A stretch of 38,832 nucleotides of DNA from an uncultured Muribaculaceae bacterium (GCA_910587925.1 CAJUOC010000027.1:1-38832); one strand, 5' to 3'; positions 1-8,217 are shown, counted from the stretch's first letter. Translations and numbers: made by a program. Notes: a model not told the origin generated them from the sequence alone.

Positions 1-59
1 CCTTCAACTCAGATGAAAATCCTCTCAAAATCACAAGACCTACGTATTCACATTTGTTT

Positions 60-404
60 TTAAACAAGCTCTAAGTCTTTTTCATATGCGGCGGTGTTGC
101 CCTCGCTCTCCTGCACCTCGACGCGGTAGCAGTTGGGCACCAGGTCGCAGATGTAGCGGGCGATATTCTCGGCGGTGGGGTTGAACGGCAGCACATCGTT
201 GAGGCAGGTGTGGTCGAGGCGGTCGAGCACGGCGTGCTTGATGTGGGTGAAGTCGGTGACCATGCCGTCGGCGTTGAGCTCGGCGGCCCGGCAGTGGATG
301 GTGACAATCCAGTTGTGGCCGTGCAGGCAGGTGCACTTGCTCTCGTAGGAGAGGGCGAGGCGGTGTGCGGCCGATATTTCGAGGCGTTTAGTTACGTAGT
401 ACAT
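60..404 (-). CDS. queD: 6-pyruvoyl-tetrahydropterin synthase / 6-carboxytetrahydropterin synthase family (QueD-like)
   Basis: The 114-residue product matches the small PTPS/QueD fold, whose bacterial members usually convert dihydroneopterin triphosphate to 6-carboxy-tetrahydropterin for queuosine and other 7-deazaguanines in the cytoplasm. Visible family features are zinc-ligand histidines H14 (SAAHRL), H28 and H30 (LHGH), a candidate catalytic cysteine C24 four residues before H28, the LDHTCLND segment and an ExxEG-like end. It is the last gene of the minus-strand run, starting 16 bases after the nucleotidyltransferase stop. No other queuosine gene is in the window, so the QueD role rather than a pterin role is inferred from the family. 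Confidence 0.87.
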   Translation of the reverse strand: MYYVTKRLEISAAHRLALSYESKCTCLHGHNWIVTIHCRAAELNADGMVTDFTHIKHAVLDRLDHTCLNDVLPFNPTAENIARYICDLVPNCYRVEVQESEGNTAAYEKDLELV

Positions 405-420
405 GTCGGGGAGATGTGGG

Positions 421-1863
421 TCAGTCGGTGAGGTCTTCGGGTGAGGGAGGGTTTACGACCGGCACGCCTGCGTCGGCGGCCAGTTTGAGCAGATAGCGCA
501 GGGCGGCGGGGCGTGTATCGTCGATCTCGCAGTCTTTTATGGCCTGCTTGAGGCTCTTGGTGAAGTAGCCCACGGTGGGGCTCTGCGGCAGGCCGAAGAT
601 GTGCATCACCTCGGTGCCGTCGACGGGATTCTTGCGGTTGCGCTCGGCGTCTTTGAGGCGGATGTCCTCGTATTTGCGCTCCACGAGGTCGAAGTTTTCG
701 AGGAAGCGCTTCTTCTTGGCCTCGTTTTTGGATGTGATGTCGGCGCGGGCCAGCAGCATGAGGTCGTCGAGGTCTTCCTCGGCATAGTTCATCAGGCGGC
801 GCACGGCGCTGTCGGTGACCTCGTCCTCGACCAGGGCGATGGGGCGCATGTGCAGCTCGACGAGCTTCTGCACATAGTGCAGCTCGGCGCCCAGGGGCAG
901 CTTCAGGCGGGTGAATATGCGCGGGAGCATCTTGGCCCCGATGAAATTGTGGTTGTGAAACGTCCATCCGGCTCCCGGCTCGTAGCGCTTGGTGACCGGC
1001 TTGGCGATGTCGTGGAAGAGGGCGGCCCAGCGCAGCCACTCCTTGTCGGTGCGGGCGGCCACGGCGTCGAGCACCTTGAGCGTATGGTCGAAATTGTCTT
1101 TATGGGCGCAGCCTCCGCGCACGTCGACGCCCTTGAGGTCGTCGAGCTCGGGCAGTATGAGCCGCAGCAGGCCGGTGCGCCTCAGCAGCTCCCAGCCGAT
1201 AGAGGGCACGGGCGAGCGCATGATCTTGCACAGCTCGTCTTTGACGCGCTCGGCGGTGATAATCTCGATGCGGGCGGCGTTGCGGGTGATGGCGTCGAGC
1301 GTGTCGGGGTATATGTCGTACTGGAGTTGGGTGGCAAAGCGTATGGCACGGAGCATACGCAGCGGGTCGTCGCTGAATGTGATGTCGGGGTCGAGCGGAG
1401 TGCGTATGATGCGGCGGTCGAGGTCGCCCAGGCCGTCGTAGTGGTCGATGACCTCGCCGTATCCCTCGGCGTTGACACACACGGCCAGGGCATTGATGGT
1501 GAAGTCGCGGCGGGCCAGGTCGTCGTCGAGAGTACCGTCCTCGACGATGGGATTGCGCGACTCGCGGCGGTACGACTCGCGCCGAGCGCCCACAAACTCC
1601 AGCTCCAGCGCTCCGTGGTGTATCTGCGCGGTGCCGTAGGTGCGGAATACATTGACCCGCGCCCGGCGGCTGATGGCCGGCGCCACTGCCTCGGCAAGCT
1701 CGATGCCCGAGCCCACTGTCACAAAGTCGATGTCTTTAGATGCCCGGCCGATGAGCAGGTCGCGCACATAGCCGCCCACCACATAGCAGGGGCGGCCGAT
1801 GCTGTCGGCCACCGAGCCCACGAGGCGGAATACAGGATTGTCGAGTCGGTCTGATACGTTCAT
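421..1863 (-). CDS. cca: CCA tRNA nucleotidyltransferase / poly(A) polymerase family protein with HD domain
   Basis: The 480-residue protein has the class II nucleotidyltransferase head: a GG motif (VVGGYVRDLLIGR, about residues 28-40) followed by the metal-binding DxD in KDIDFVTVG. Next comes the RRDFTINALAV segment and the RMLRAIRFA motif typical of tRNA CCA-adding enzymes. A C-terminal HD domain follows (DNFDHTLKVLDAV, then LFHDIAKP). Such enzymes build or repair the tRNA 3' CCA. That role fits this genome, because the tRNA at the right edge of the window does not encode CCA. The gene starts 9 bases after the stop of the upstream M24 peptidase. A poly(A) polymerase role cannot be excluded from sequence alone. 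Confidence 0.9.
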   Translation of the reverse strand: MNVSDRLDNPVFRLVGSVADSIGRPCYVVGGYVRDLLIGRASKDIDFVTVGSGIELAEAVAPAISRRARVNVFRTYGTAQIHHGALELEFVGARRESYRRESRNPIVEDGTLDDDLARRDFTINALAVCVNAEGYGEVIDHYDGLGDLDRRIIRTPLDPDITFSDDPLRMLRAIRFATQLQYDIYPDTLDAITRNAARIEIITAERVKDELCKIMRSPVPSIGWELLRRTGLLRLILPELDDLKGVDVRGGCAHKDNFDHTLKVLDAVAARTDKEWLRWAALFHDIAKPVTKRYEPGAGWTFHNHNFIGAKMLPRIFTRLKLPLGAELHYVQKLVELHMRPIALVEDEVTDSAVRRLMNYAEEDLDDLMLLARADITSKNEAKKKRFLENFDLVERKYEDIRLKDAERNRKNPVDGTEVMHIFGLPQSPTVGYFTKSLKQAIKDCEIDDTRPAALRYLLKLAADAGVPVVNPPSPEDLTD

Positions 1864-1872
1864 GGCGGGCGC

Positions 1873-3060
1873 TCAGCGCAGCGATATGATTTGCTCGGGT
1901 GCGGGGGTGATGCATTCGGCCGGGCCGGACGCGCGCACCACATAAGTATTCTCGATGCCAACGGCCCCCATGCCGGGCACCACAAACTTGGGCTCGCAGG
2001 CATACGTCATGCCCTCGGCAAGGATGTCGCGCGAGCGCGGGGCCAGCACGGGCAGCTCGTTGACCTCGATGCCGATGCCGTGACCCACAAATCCGGCGTG
2101 GTAGCGGTGGCCCATGAAGGCCTCGGCGTAGCCGGCCTCGCGGGCCATGCCGGCGGCCAGCTCGTAGAGGTCGCGGGCGGCGGCTCCGGGCACGGCGGCC
2201 TCGGCCACGGCGGCGCATATGTTGCGCGAGAGCTCGTTGAGTCTGACGGCCTCGGGGTGAGGCTCGCCCAGGCAGTAGCAGCGGGTCATGTCGGTCATGT
2301 ATCCGGTAAAGTTGCCGTTCATGTCGACCATCACGGGCAGCCCGGGGTGTATTATGGTGCCGTCGGCGCCGACGGGTATCGACGGGTCGAGGCCCGCGCC
2401 GCCCATGGCGAAGTCGTAGGGCGAGGGAGTGTCGGCGTTGGCGCCGGTGAGCACATTGCCCATATGCAGCTCCATCGACTGCCCGGCGATGCGGAAGATG
2501 CCCAGACAGCCGTGCAGCCGCAGGGCGCGCTCGATTTCAATCTGCAGCTCGATGTCGCTCATGCCGTCGGCATACAGGTGGGGTATGCGGCTGTATACCT
2601 CGGCCTGGGCGATGCCCGAGCGGCGCATCAGCTCTATCTCGGCCGGGGTCTTGACGGCGCGGGCGGCGCGCAGCATCGGCGATGCCGAGGCTCCGGCAGG
2701 GAGCGATGCGCGCAGGCGCATCGCCATGGAGTAGGGCAGGGAGTCCTCCTCCAGCCCTACGGCGCCGGGGGCAAAGGCGGCCATGATGTCGGCGGTCATG
2801 TCTTCGGGCTTGCGTATCTGCATCACAGAGTCGCCCTGCAGATGATTGGGCCGGCGCAGATAGTAGCGCAGGCGACCGTCGGAGTGCAGATATATGTAGC
2901 CGCAGAATACGCGGCCGGTGAGGTAATATATGCCGGCATTGTCGCTTACCACGATGCCGTCGGTACCGGCGGCACGCATGGCCGCGGTGATGCGGGCGGT
3001 GCGGGCGGCGAGCTCGTCGGGAGCGAGGAGTTGCAGCCGTAGTTCAGATTTCAGTTCCAT
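1873..3060 (-). CDS. M24 family Xaa-Pro aminopeptidase-like metallopeptidase
   Basis: This 395-residue protein has an N-terminal creatinase-like domain and a C-terminal pita-bread M24 domain. The metal ligands can be followed in order: Asp in VMVDMNGNFTGYMTD (both Asp residues), His in the GHGIGIEVNE segment, and Glu residues in the GMTYACEPKF and VGIENTYVV segments. Members remove N-terminal residues before proline or act as prolidases, usually with two metal ions. The ATG at 3060 (MELKSELRLQ) is chosen because the longer reading frame to 3195 has an unconserved low-complexity start lying inside the upstream gene. Even so, the gene overlaps the HAD phosphatase end by 17 bases, suggesting translational coupling. 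Confidence 0.88.
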   Translation of the reverse strand: MELKSELRLQLLAPDELAARTARITAAMRAAGTDGIVVSDNAGIYYLTGRVFCGYIYLHSDGRLRYYLRRPNHLQGDSVMQIRKPEDMTADIMAAFAPGAVGLEEDSLPYSMAMRLRASLPAGASASPMLRAARAVKTPAEIELMRRSGIAQAEVYSRIPHLYADGMSDIELQIEIERALRLHGCLGIFRIAGQSMELHMGNVLTGANADTPSPYDFAMGGAGLDPSIPVGADGTIIHPGLPVMVDMNGNFTGYMTDMTRCYCLGEPHPEAVRLNELSRNICAAVAEAAVPGAAARDLYELAAGMAREAGYAEAFMGHRYHAGFVGHGIGIEVNELPVLAPRSRDILAEGMTYACEPKFVVPGMGAVGIENTYVVRASGPAECITPAPEQIISLR

Positions 3061-3679
3061 AGAGGTCGAGGAGGTCGGGGAATGAATGTATGACGAAGTC
3101 GGGGTCGGCGATGTGGCCAAACCCGTATGCCGCGTATACGACGGGCACTCCGGCTGCATGGCTGCTGTCGGAGTCGCGCTGCACGTCGCCCACATACGCG
3201 GGGCATCTGAGATTATAACGCTCGACCAGGCGGCGGATGTTCACATCCTTGTCGACGCCGGTGGCGCCGTAAGACAGAGCCTCGGTCATGAGGTCGCCCA
3301 GGCCGGTATAGGCCAGGAAATTGCGCAGCCCGTCGGCGCCGCAGTTGCTCACCATGTACAGCCCGACACCGCGGGCGGCGAGGCAGTCGAGCGTCTTCCT
3401 CACGCCGGGATAGAGGCGGCCGCCCAGGCCGGGCATCATGTCGCGCTCGCGCTCGGCCAGCAGAGGCATGAAAGTGGCCGGGTCGGCGCCCGTCGGGCCC
3501 ATAAGCACGCGGTAGATCTCCTCCAGCGGCTTGCCCATGAGCGGCCGCAGCTCGTCGTAAGTGACGTGGCGGTCGATGCCGAGGCGGCGGGCAGTGTCGT
3601 TCCATACGGCGCAATACGAGTCGATGGCATCCCACAGGGTGCCGTCCATATCAAATATCAGTGCGTCGGGTCGCTGCAT
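3044..3679 (-). CDS. HAD-superfamily hydrolase, phosphoglycolate phosphatase-like
   Basis: The 211-residue product opens with the HAD motif I nucleophile loop DMDGTLW (D10 and D12 from the chosen start). Motif II (MVSNCG), a motif III lysine region (GVDKDVNI) and motif IV (AYVGDVQRDSDSS) follow. An alpha-helical cap sits between motifs I and II, as in Gph/YfnB-type phosphatases. It probably dephosphorylates a small metabolite in the cytoplasm; the substrate is not predictable. The ATG at 3679 is preferred over one at 3706, since it places the motif ten residues in and follows the gldH stop by a single base instead of overlapping it by 26. Confidence 0.85.
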   Translation of the reverse strand: MQRPDALIFDMDGTLWDAIDSYCAVWNDTARRLGIDRHVTYDELRPLMGKPLEEIYRVLMGPTGADPATFMPLLAERERDMMPGLGGRLYPGVRKTLDCLAARGVGLYMVSNCGADGLRNFLAYTGLGDLMTEALSYGATGVDKDVNIRRLVERYNLRCPAYVGDVQRDSDSSHAAGVPVVYAAYGFGHIADPDFVIHSFPDLLDLYGTEI

Positions 3680-3680
3680 G

Positions 3681-4142
3681 TCAGTCGGGTATGAATATGA
3701 GTCCAATCTGCTCGACGGCGTCGAGAGTGTCGACGCGCATCACGTGGCGCACACGGGCGCTGCGTCCGCGCGTGAGGCAGTAGCTGCCGGGGAGGGTGTC
3801 GATGGTCATGTAGCTCACGCCCACTCCGCGGCCGTACCAGCGGCCGTAGTCGTCGGCAAGCTCCACATTGACCGTGTCGGCCACCACGGAGTCGAGCATC
3901 GGAGTGGCGATTTCGAGCCAGAGATTGCGGTAGTCGTAGCCGTTGGTGTGTCGCACGGCCACGGCGAGCCGTCCCACGGCCACCGAGTCGGGCAGCACCG
4001 GCTCGATATCGAGCGTGTCGGCATACGGCCATCCGGCCGCCGGGATGTCGGCAAAACCGGCGTAACTCGGCTCAGGCGGGTCACACGATACTGCGAGCGT
4101 CAAGGCGGTCGCCGCAGCTATGGCAGCCATGATGCGTGTCAT
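3681..4142 (-). CDS. gldH: Gliding motility lipoprotein GldH homologue
   Basis: The 153-residue product has a lipoprotein signal peptide ending at C20 (LTLAVSC). A domain containing YRNLWLEI, NVELADDYGRWYGRGVGVSYM and a C-terminal IGLIFIPD resembles GldH. In gliding Flavobacteria GldH is needed for motility and chitin use. Most Bacteroidales do not glide, so here it is probably an envelope lipoprotein of uncertain role. Its position directly after ricT, with an ATGA start/stop overlap, is a recurrent arrangement in Bacteroidota and supports the name. The family assignment rests on these motifs and context, as the sequence is short and divergent. Confidence 0.78.
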   Translation of the reverse strand: MTRIMAAIAAATALTLAVSCDPPEPSYAGFADIPAAGWPYADTLDIEPVLPDSVAVGRLAVAVRHTNGYDYRNLWLEIATPMLDSVVADTVNVELADDYGRWYGRGVGVSYMTIDTLPGSYCLTRGRSARVRHVMRVDTLDAVEQIGLIFIPD

Positions 4143-5560
4143 GATTGCTGCTCGCCTTTGGGTTTGGCCGGAGTCGTATCGCCGCCCTTGCCCTCGCCGC
4201 CTTTGCGACGGTCGCCCGGACGGCTCTTGCGCCGGCGCTCACGCTCGCCGCCCTCGGGGCGCGCTTTGCTCTCGCCGGGCTTGCTCTCGCCGGGCTTGCT
4301 CTCGCCGGGTCTGCTCTCGGGGCGGGGCTTTGACTCGGGGCGGGGACCTGCGGCCGGCTTGTCGCCGCTCTTGTCGCCCTTGCCCTCACTGCCCTTGCCG
4401 CCGCCTTTGCTTTCGCCACGGGGCTTGTCGGCCTTGCGGCGGCGCTTCTTTTTCTTGTCAAAGCGGGTGAGCTCCTCGTCGCCAAGGATGTCGCCGAAGG
4501 CTTTTTTCTCCTTGGGAACCTCGGAGCCCTCGGGCAGCAGCGAGAGCGGTTTCTCGCCCTGCTTGTTGAGCGCGATTACCTCAAATACACGGTCGACGGG
4601 GATGGTGACCAGATTGGCGGCCATACCCTTCTCGGTGGAGTAAGTCACCTCGCGGCGGAAGATGTCGCTCTTGAAGTGGAAATATGTGGCATCGGCCGTC
4701 TCAAGACGGGCGTCCTTAGGCGGCATACCGCGCGAAGCCTCGACGTATGTGTCGACCTCGAAGTTGAGGCAGCACTTGAGCTTGGCACACTGTCCGGCGA
4801 GTTTCTGCGGGTTGAGCGACAGATCCTGGAAGCGCGCGGCGCTGGTGGCGACCGACACAAAGTTGGTCATCCAGCCCGAGCAGCACAGCGGCCTTCCGCA
4901 GGGGCCTATGCCGCCGATGCGGCCGGCTTCCTGACGGGCGCCTATCTGCTTCATCTCGATACGCACCTTGAATGTATCGGCCAGCACCTTGATGAGCTGG
5001 CGGAAGTCGACGCGCTCGTCGGCGATGTAGTAGAAGATGGCCTTGTTGCCGTCGCCCTGATACTCGACGTCGCCTATCTTCATGTTGAGGCCGAGGCGGG
5101 CGGCAATCTGGCGCGAGCGCACCATGGTATCGGTCTCTCGCGCGCGAGCCTCCTCAAAGCGCTCCAGGTCGCCCGGGCGGGCCTTGCGGAATACGCGGCG
5201 CACCTCAGTGTCGCCGGCGCGCTCGCCGCGGCCGCGGCGCTCCCCCGAGGGGCGGCGCATACGGCGCTCGGCCAGCAGGCCGGTGAGGGTGACGGTGCCG
5301 ATGTCGTGGCCCGGCTGGGCCTCCACGGCCACTATGTCGCCTATCTCCAGGGGGATATGGGTGGAGTTGCGGTAATATCCCTTGCGGGTATTCTTAAAAG
5401 TGACCTCCACGATGTCGGAGTCGGCGTATCCGCCGGGTATGTCGGCGAGCCAGTTGAAGCTGTGGAGCTTGGCGCGGGGCCCGTCGGCGCCTGATAGCGG
5501 GTTGCCGCAAGCCCTCTGCGGCGCTTCGCCGCAGGGCTTGTCTTTGTCTTGGCCGGCCAT
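4139..5560 (-). CDS. ricT: PSP1 C-terminal domain protein, RicT/YaaT family
   Basis: The 473-residue protein contains the PSP1/RicT core over about residues 35-330. It shows the family's cysteine cluster GPCGRPLCCSGW (C221, C226, C227) followed by C258, C263 and C264 in GQCAKLKCCLNF, which are candidate iron-sulfur ligands. In Bacillus the RicT-RicA-RicF complex works with RNase Y in mRNA processing, and here rny lies immediately upstream with one base between the genes. The last ~110 residues are a charged Lys/Arg/Glu/Pro-rich tail with near-exact PGESK repeats, unlike the compact Bacillus protein. The gene overlaps gldH by ATGA. Confidence 0.88.
   Translation of the reverse strand: MAGQDKDKPCGEAPQRACGNPLSGADGPRAKLHSFNWLADIPGGYADSDIVEVTFKNTRKGYYRNSTHIPLEIGDIVAVEAQPGHDIGTVTLTGLLAERRMRRPSGERRGRGERAGDTEVRRVFRKARPGDLERFEEARARETDTMVRSRQIAARLGLNMKIGDVEYQGDGNKAIFYYIADERVDFRQLIKVLADTFKVRIEMKQIGARQEAGRIGGIGPCGRPLCCSGWMTNFVSVATSAARFQDLSLNPQKLAGQCAKLKCCLNFEVDTYVEASRGMPPKDARLETADATYFHFKSDIFRREVTYSTEKGMAANLVTIPVDRVFEVIALNKQGEKPLSLLPEGSEVPKEKKAFGDILGDEELTRFDKKKKRRRKADKPRGESKGGGKGSEGKGDKSGDKPAAGPRPESKPRPESRPGESKPGESKPGESKARPEGGERERRRKSRPGDRRKGGEGKGGDTTPAKPKGEQQS
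4267..4311. repeat. 15-bp tandem repeat inside the ricT tail
   Basis: Three consecutive, almost identical 15-bp units (core GCTCTCGCCGGGCTT on the plus strand) encode the PGESK repeats of the RicT tail on the minus strand. The unit length is a multiple of three, so copy-number change would keep the frame. Confidence 0.85.
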
Positions 5561-5561
5561 T

Positions 5562-7103
5562 TTACTTGGCGAATGCTACGGAGCGGGTTTCGCGTATCAC
5601 GGTGATTTTCACCTGGCCGGGATAGGTCATCTCGTCCTGGATGCGGCGGGCGATCTCGGCCGAGAGCTTTTCGGTCTCGACGTCGTCGATCTTGTCGGCG
5701 CCGACGATCACGCGCAGCTCGCGGCCGGCCTGGATGGCGTAGGTCTTGACCACGCCGGGATAAGACATGGCCAGCTGCTCCAGGTCGTTGAGGCGCTTGA
5801 TGTATGCCTCGACAATCTCGCGGCGTGCGCCGGGGCGAGCGCCCGATATGGCGTCGCACACCTGCACGATGGGAGCCAGCAGCGAAGTCTGCTCCACCTC
5901 GTCGTGGTGGGCGCCGATGGCATTGCATATCTCGGGCTTTTCCTTGTACTTCTCGGCGAGCTTCATGCCCAGCAGAGCGTGGGGCAGCTCGGGCTCCTCG
6001 TCGGGCACCTTGCCGATATCGTGGAGCAGGCCGGCGCGGCGGGCCTTCTTGGGATTGAGGCCCAGCTCGGCGGCCATCACGGCGCAGAGATTGGCAGTCT
6101 CGCGCGAGTGCTGGAGCAGATTCTGTCCGTAGCTCGAGCGGTATTTCATCTTGCCGACCATGCGTATGAGGTCGGGGTGCAGCCCGTGGATACCGAGGTC
6201 GATGGCGGTGCGCTTGCCGGTCTCGATGATTTCCTCCTCGACCTGGCGGCGTACCTTGGCGACGACCTCCTCGATGCGTGCGGGGTGGATGCGGCCGTCG
6301 GCCACCAGCTGATGCAGGGCCAGGCGGGCGATCTCGCGGCGCACGGGGTCGAAGCCCGACAGCACGATGGCCTCGGGGGTGTCGTCGACGATGATTTCGA
6401 TGCCGGTGGCGGCCTCCAGGGCGCGTATGTTGCGGCCCTCGCGGCCGATGATACGGCCCTTGATTTCGTCGGAGTCGATGTGGAATACGGTCACGGAGTT
6501 TTCGATGGCGGTCTCGGTGGCGACGCGCTGGATGCTCTGCACCACGATGCGCTTGGCCTCCTTGTTGGCGGTCATCTTGGCCTCGTCCATGATGTCGTTG
6601 ATGTAAGATGCGGCGGCGGTCTTGGCCTCGTCGCGCAGCGACTCGACAAGCTTGTCGCGGGCCTCGGCCGACGACAGTCCCGAGATATGCTCGAGCTGCT
6701 CTACGGCCTGGCGGTGCATACGGTCGAGCTCGGCGGCGCGGGTGTCGAGCACGGCGGTCTGGGCGTCGAGAGTCTGGCGGGTTGCCTCGAGCTCGTTGCG
6801 GGTGCGGGCGTTTTCGCTCTGTGTCTGGTTGAGCTGTATCTCGCGCTGCTTCTGACGGGTCTCGATGGCCTGCACTTTCTGCATACGCTGCGCGGCCTGC
6901 TTCTCGGCCTCGGTGGTGATGCGCAGGGCTTCCTCGCGGCCCTCGAGCTCCTTGTTGCGGCGGATGTCGGCGCCCTCGCGCTCGGCATCGGCGATTATCT
7001 GCTTGGCGCGGGTGGCGGCCATGCGGCGCTGCATTATCACCGTGACGGCGACACCGGCAGCGCAGGCCAGCACACCTATCGCTATATTAAGCCATATTTC
7101 CAT
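5562..7103 (-). CDS. rny: Ribonuclease Y
   Basis: The 513-residue protein has the full RNase Y layout. There is an N-terminal membrane helix (IAIGVLACAAGVAVTVIM) and a long charged coiled coil to about residue 200. A KH domain with GRIIGREGRNIRALEAATG follows, then an HD phosphohydrolase domain with a histidine in LLQHSRETAN and the HD pair in LLHDIGKVPDEE near residue 360. A conserved C-terminal domain ends in VIRETRSVAFAK. It is a membrane-anchored endoribonuclease that starts bulk mRNA decay. The neighbour ricT encodes a homologue of its Bacillus partner. Confidence 0.97.
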   Translation of the reverse strand: MEIWLNIAIGVLACAAGVAVTVIMQRRMAATRAKQIIADAEREGADIRRNKELEGREEALRITTEAEKQAAQRMQKVQAIETRQKQREIQLNQTQSENARTRNELEATRQTLDAQTAVLDTRAAELDRMHRQAVEQLEHISGLSSAEARDKLVESLRDEAKTAAASYINDIMDEAKMTANKEAKRIVVQSIQRVATETAIENSVTVFHIDSDEIKGRIIGREGRNIRALEAATGIEIIVDDTPEAIVLSGFDPVRREIARLALHQLVADGRIHPARIEEVVAKVRRQVEEEIIETGKRTAIDLGIHGLHPDLIRMVGKMKYRSSYGQNLLQHSRETANLCAVMAAELGLNPKKARRAGLLHDIGKVPDEEPELPHALLGMKLAEKYKEKPEICNAIGAHHDEVEQTSLLAPIVQVCDAISGARPGARREIVEAYIKRLNDLEQLAMSYPGVVKTYAIQAGRELRVIVGADKIDDVETEKLSAEIARRIQDEMTYPGQVKITVIRETRSVAFAK

Positions 7104-7239
7104 GGGTTGACTGATTTGTTTATAGGTTTTTTAGATGGAATATTCACTGCAATCCGGCCCGCGGCGACGGCGCCTCTGCGCTTGTGCCGCGGCGGTGGGT
7201 GCGTGTGTGCCGCCTCATGGATATGGCTATGGACTGTGG
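7104..7239. other. Spacer between zapA and rny with a GC-rich hairpin
   Basis: This 136-bp spacer interrupts an otherwise compact minus-strand run. It contains an imperfect GC-rich stem (CCGCGGC pairing with GCCGCGG around 7172-7196). No open frame or clear TAnnTTTG promoter was seen. It might hold a small RNA, but nothing in it identifies one. Confidence 0.3.
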
Positions 7240-7539
7240 TCAGCGGTCGGAGTCGGCCAGAAAGCCGTCGAGCTGCTTCTCAAAGGCGTCGAGCATCGAG
7301 CTCTGGGCGCCGAGCTGCTCGGCCTTGCGGTAATACAGCTCTGCAAATGCGAGCGCGACCTTACCGAGTATGTAGTGCGACGAGCGGCCGGGCTGCTCCT
7401 TGCACATCTTCTGCCAAAGCTCGTTGACGTGGTATGCCGCGCGGCGGAATACCGGCTCCTCAGCGAGGTCGATTGTGAAGACAAACGGCTCCACATCGGC
7501 TATCTTGGCAGTGAATTTATGTAGTTTTTTTTCGTCCAT
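7240..7539 (-). CDS. zapA: Cell division protein ZapA
   Basis: The 99-residue product has the ZapA form: an N-terminal beta segment (HKFTAKIADVEPFVFTI) and the AEEPVFRRAAYHVNELW helix corresponding to the family's E-E-..-RxAA pattern. A C-terminal coiled-coil helix (LAFAELYYRKAEQLGAQ) follows. ZapA binds and bundles FtsZ filaments at mid-cell. The gene follows a coiled-coil zapB-like gene after 39 bases, a pairing common in Bacteroidota, and precedes rny. Confidence 0.85.
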   Translation of the reverse strand: MDEKKLHKFTAKIADVEPFVFTIDLAEEPVFRRAAYHVNELWQKMCKEQPGRSSHYILGKVALAFAELYYRKAEQLGAQSSMLDAFEKQLDGFLADSDR

Positions 7540-7578
7540 ATATCACCATGTGGCGACTGTCGGCCGCGGGTGCGTCGC

Positions 7579-7872
7579 TTACTCGATGAGGTCGGCGATG
7601 CAGCGGTCTATGTCGCGCACCAGATCTGCGAGCATTTCCCGGGTGGCCTCCACCGAGGCGCGGTCTGAGCCGAGCGTCGATGCCACACGCAGATACTCCG
7701 CTTCGGTGCGGAGCTTCTCGAGCTCGCGGTCGCGGGCGAGCACCTCGGCGCGGAGCCGTATGATGTCTTCGCGTGCGTCGCGGTACTTTTGCTCCAGGGC
7801 GGCGTATCGCTCTGCGACGACCGTCATCTTGGCGCTCAGGCTCTGTAGCTGCGTGTTGAAGTCGCGGGCCAT
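7579..7872 (-). CDS. Small coiled-coil protein, ZapB-like
   Basis: The 97-residue product is almost entirely a predicted coiled coil (AALEQKYRDAREDIIRLRAEVLARDRELEKL) and lies directly upstream of zapA. Position and form suggest a ZapB-like partner of ZapA in Z-ring assembly, but there is no diagnostic motif. The start at 7872 (MARDFNTQ) is chosen because the longer frame to 7974 would begin upstream of the promoter's -7 box at 7889-7896 and encodes an unlikely cysteine-rich leader. Confidence 0.7.
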   Translation of the reverse strand: MARDFNTQLQSLSAKMTVVAERYAALEQKYRDAREDIIRLRAEVLARDRELEKLRTEAEYLRVASTLGSDRASVEATREMLADLVRDIDRCIADLIE

Positions 7873-7888
7873 GATTCGCAAATTTTCA

Positions 7889-7918
7889 CAAAAGTAATAA
7901 AAATTCCTCACCCCGCAA
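7889..7918 (-). promoter_or_regulatory. Bacteroidota-type promoter for the zapB-zapA-rny run
   Basis: On the minus strand a -33 TTG (plus 7916-7918) and a -7 box TACTTTTG (plus 7889-7896) are separated by 19 bases. This matches the Bacteroides TTTG-N19-21-TAnnTTTG consensus. The start codon at 7872 lies 16 bases beyond the -7 box. Confidence 0.75.
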
Positions 7919-7991
7919 GCCTCCGCCCCGATTTCCGGCAAAAAAAGTGCGCCTCCCGCGCACTGCCGCCGCAATCATGCGCTTCGCGCTT

Positions 7992-8217
7992 ATAGTCCGC
8001 GCAGGTTTGTAACCTGCGCGTTGCCAAGGTATTACACTTCGGCATTTTGGCTTTGTAAGTCAAAATGCCGCCAAGGCATATATAGTCTTCATCGGCAGTA
8101 ATGTCATCGTGGCAGCGGCGTAGTTTTGACTTGCAAAGTCAAAACTACGAGGTGTAATACCTTGGTAGCGCGCAGGTTACAAACCTGCGCGGACTATGGA
8201 ACCTGCGCGGACTATAG
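7992..8217. repeat. Nested palindromic intergenic element, copy 1
   Basis: The element is a large inverted repeat built from smaller palindromes. Its ends are perfect 29-bp inverted copies (7992-8020 and 8169-8197), each a hairpin with stem CGCGCAGGTT and loop TGT. Inside are two further hairpins, 8041-8069 (arms GGCATTTTG/CAAAATGCC) and 8120-8148 (arms GTAGTTTTGACTT/AAGTCAAAACTAC). They are linked by matching arms containing CCAAGGTATTACAC. The right end carries a tandem 18-bp half repeat (8182-8199, 8200-8217). It fills most of the 427-bp gap between the zapB-like and ferritin genes. REP/BIME-like behaviour is inferred. No transposase is nearby. Confidence 0.9.

Noticed and set aside
601..1854. 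Long plus-strand open frame opposite the nucleotidyltransferase gene
   Set aside because: It is a GC-driven antisense frame with no family motif. The minus-strand gene has clear conserved domains.
5382..7427. 681-codon plus-strand frame opposite rny
   Set aside because: Leucine/glycine/alanine-rich shadow of the RNase Y codons. No promoter, no motif, and it spans two real genes.
7992..8217. CRISPR array interpretation of the repeats
   Set aside because: The repeats are inverted and nested rather than direct with uniform spacers, and no cas gene is present.
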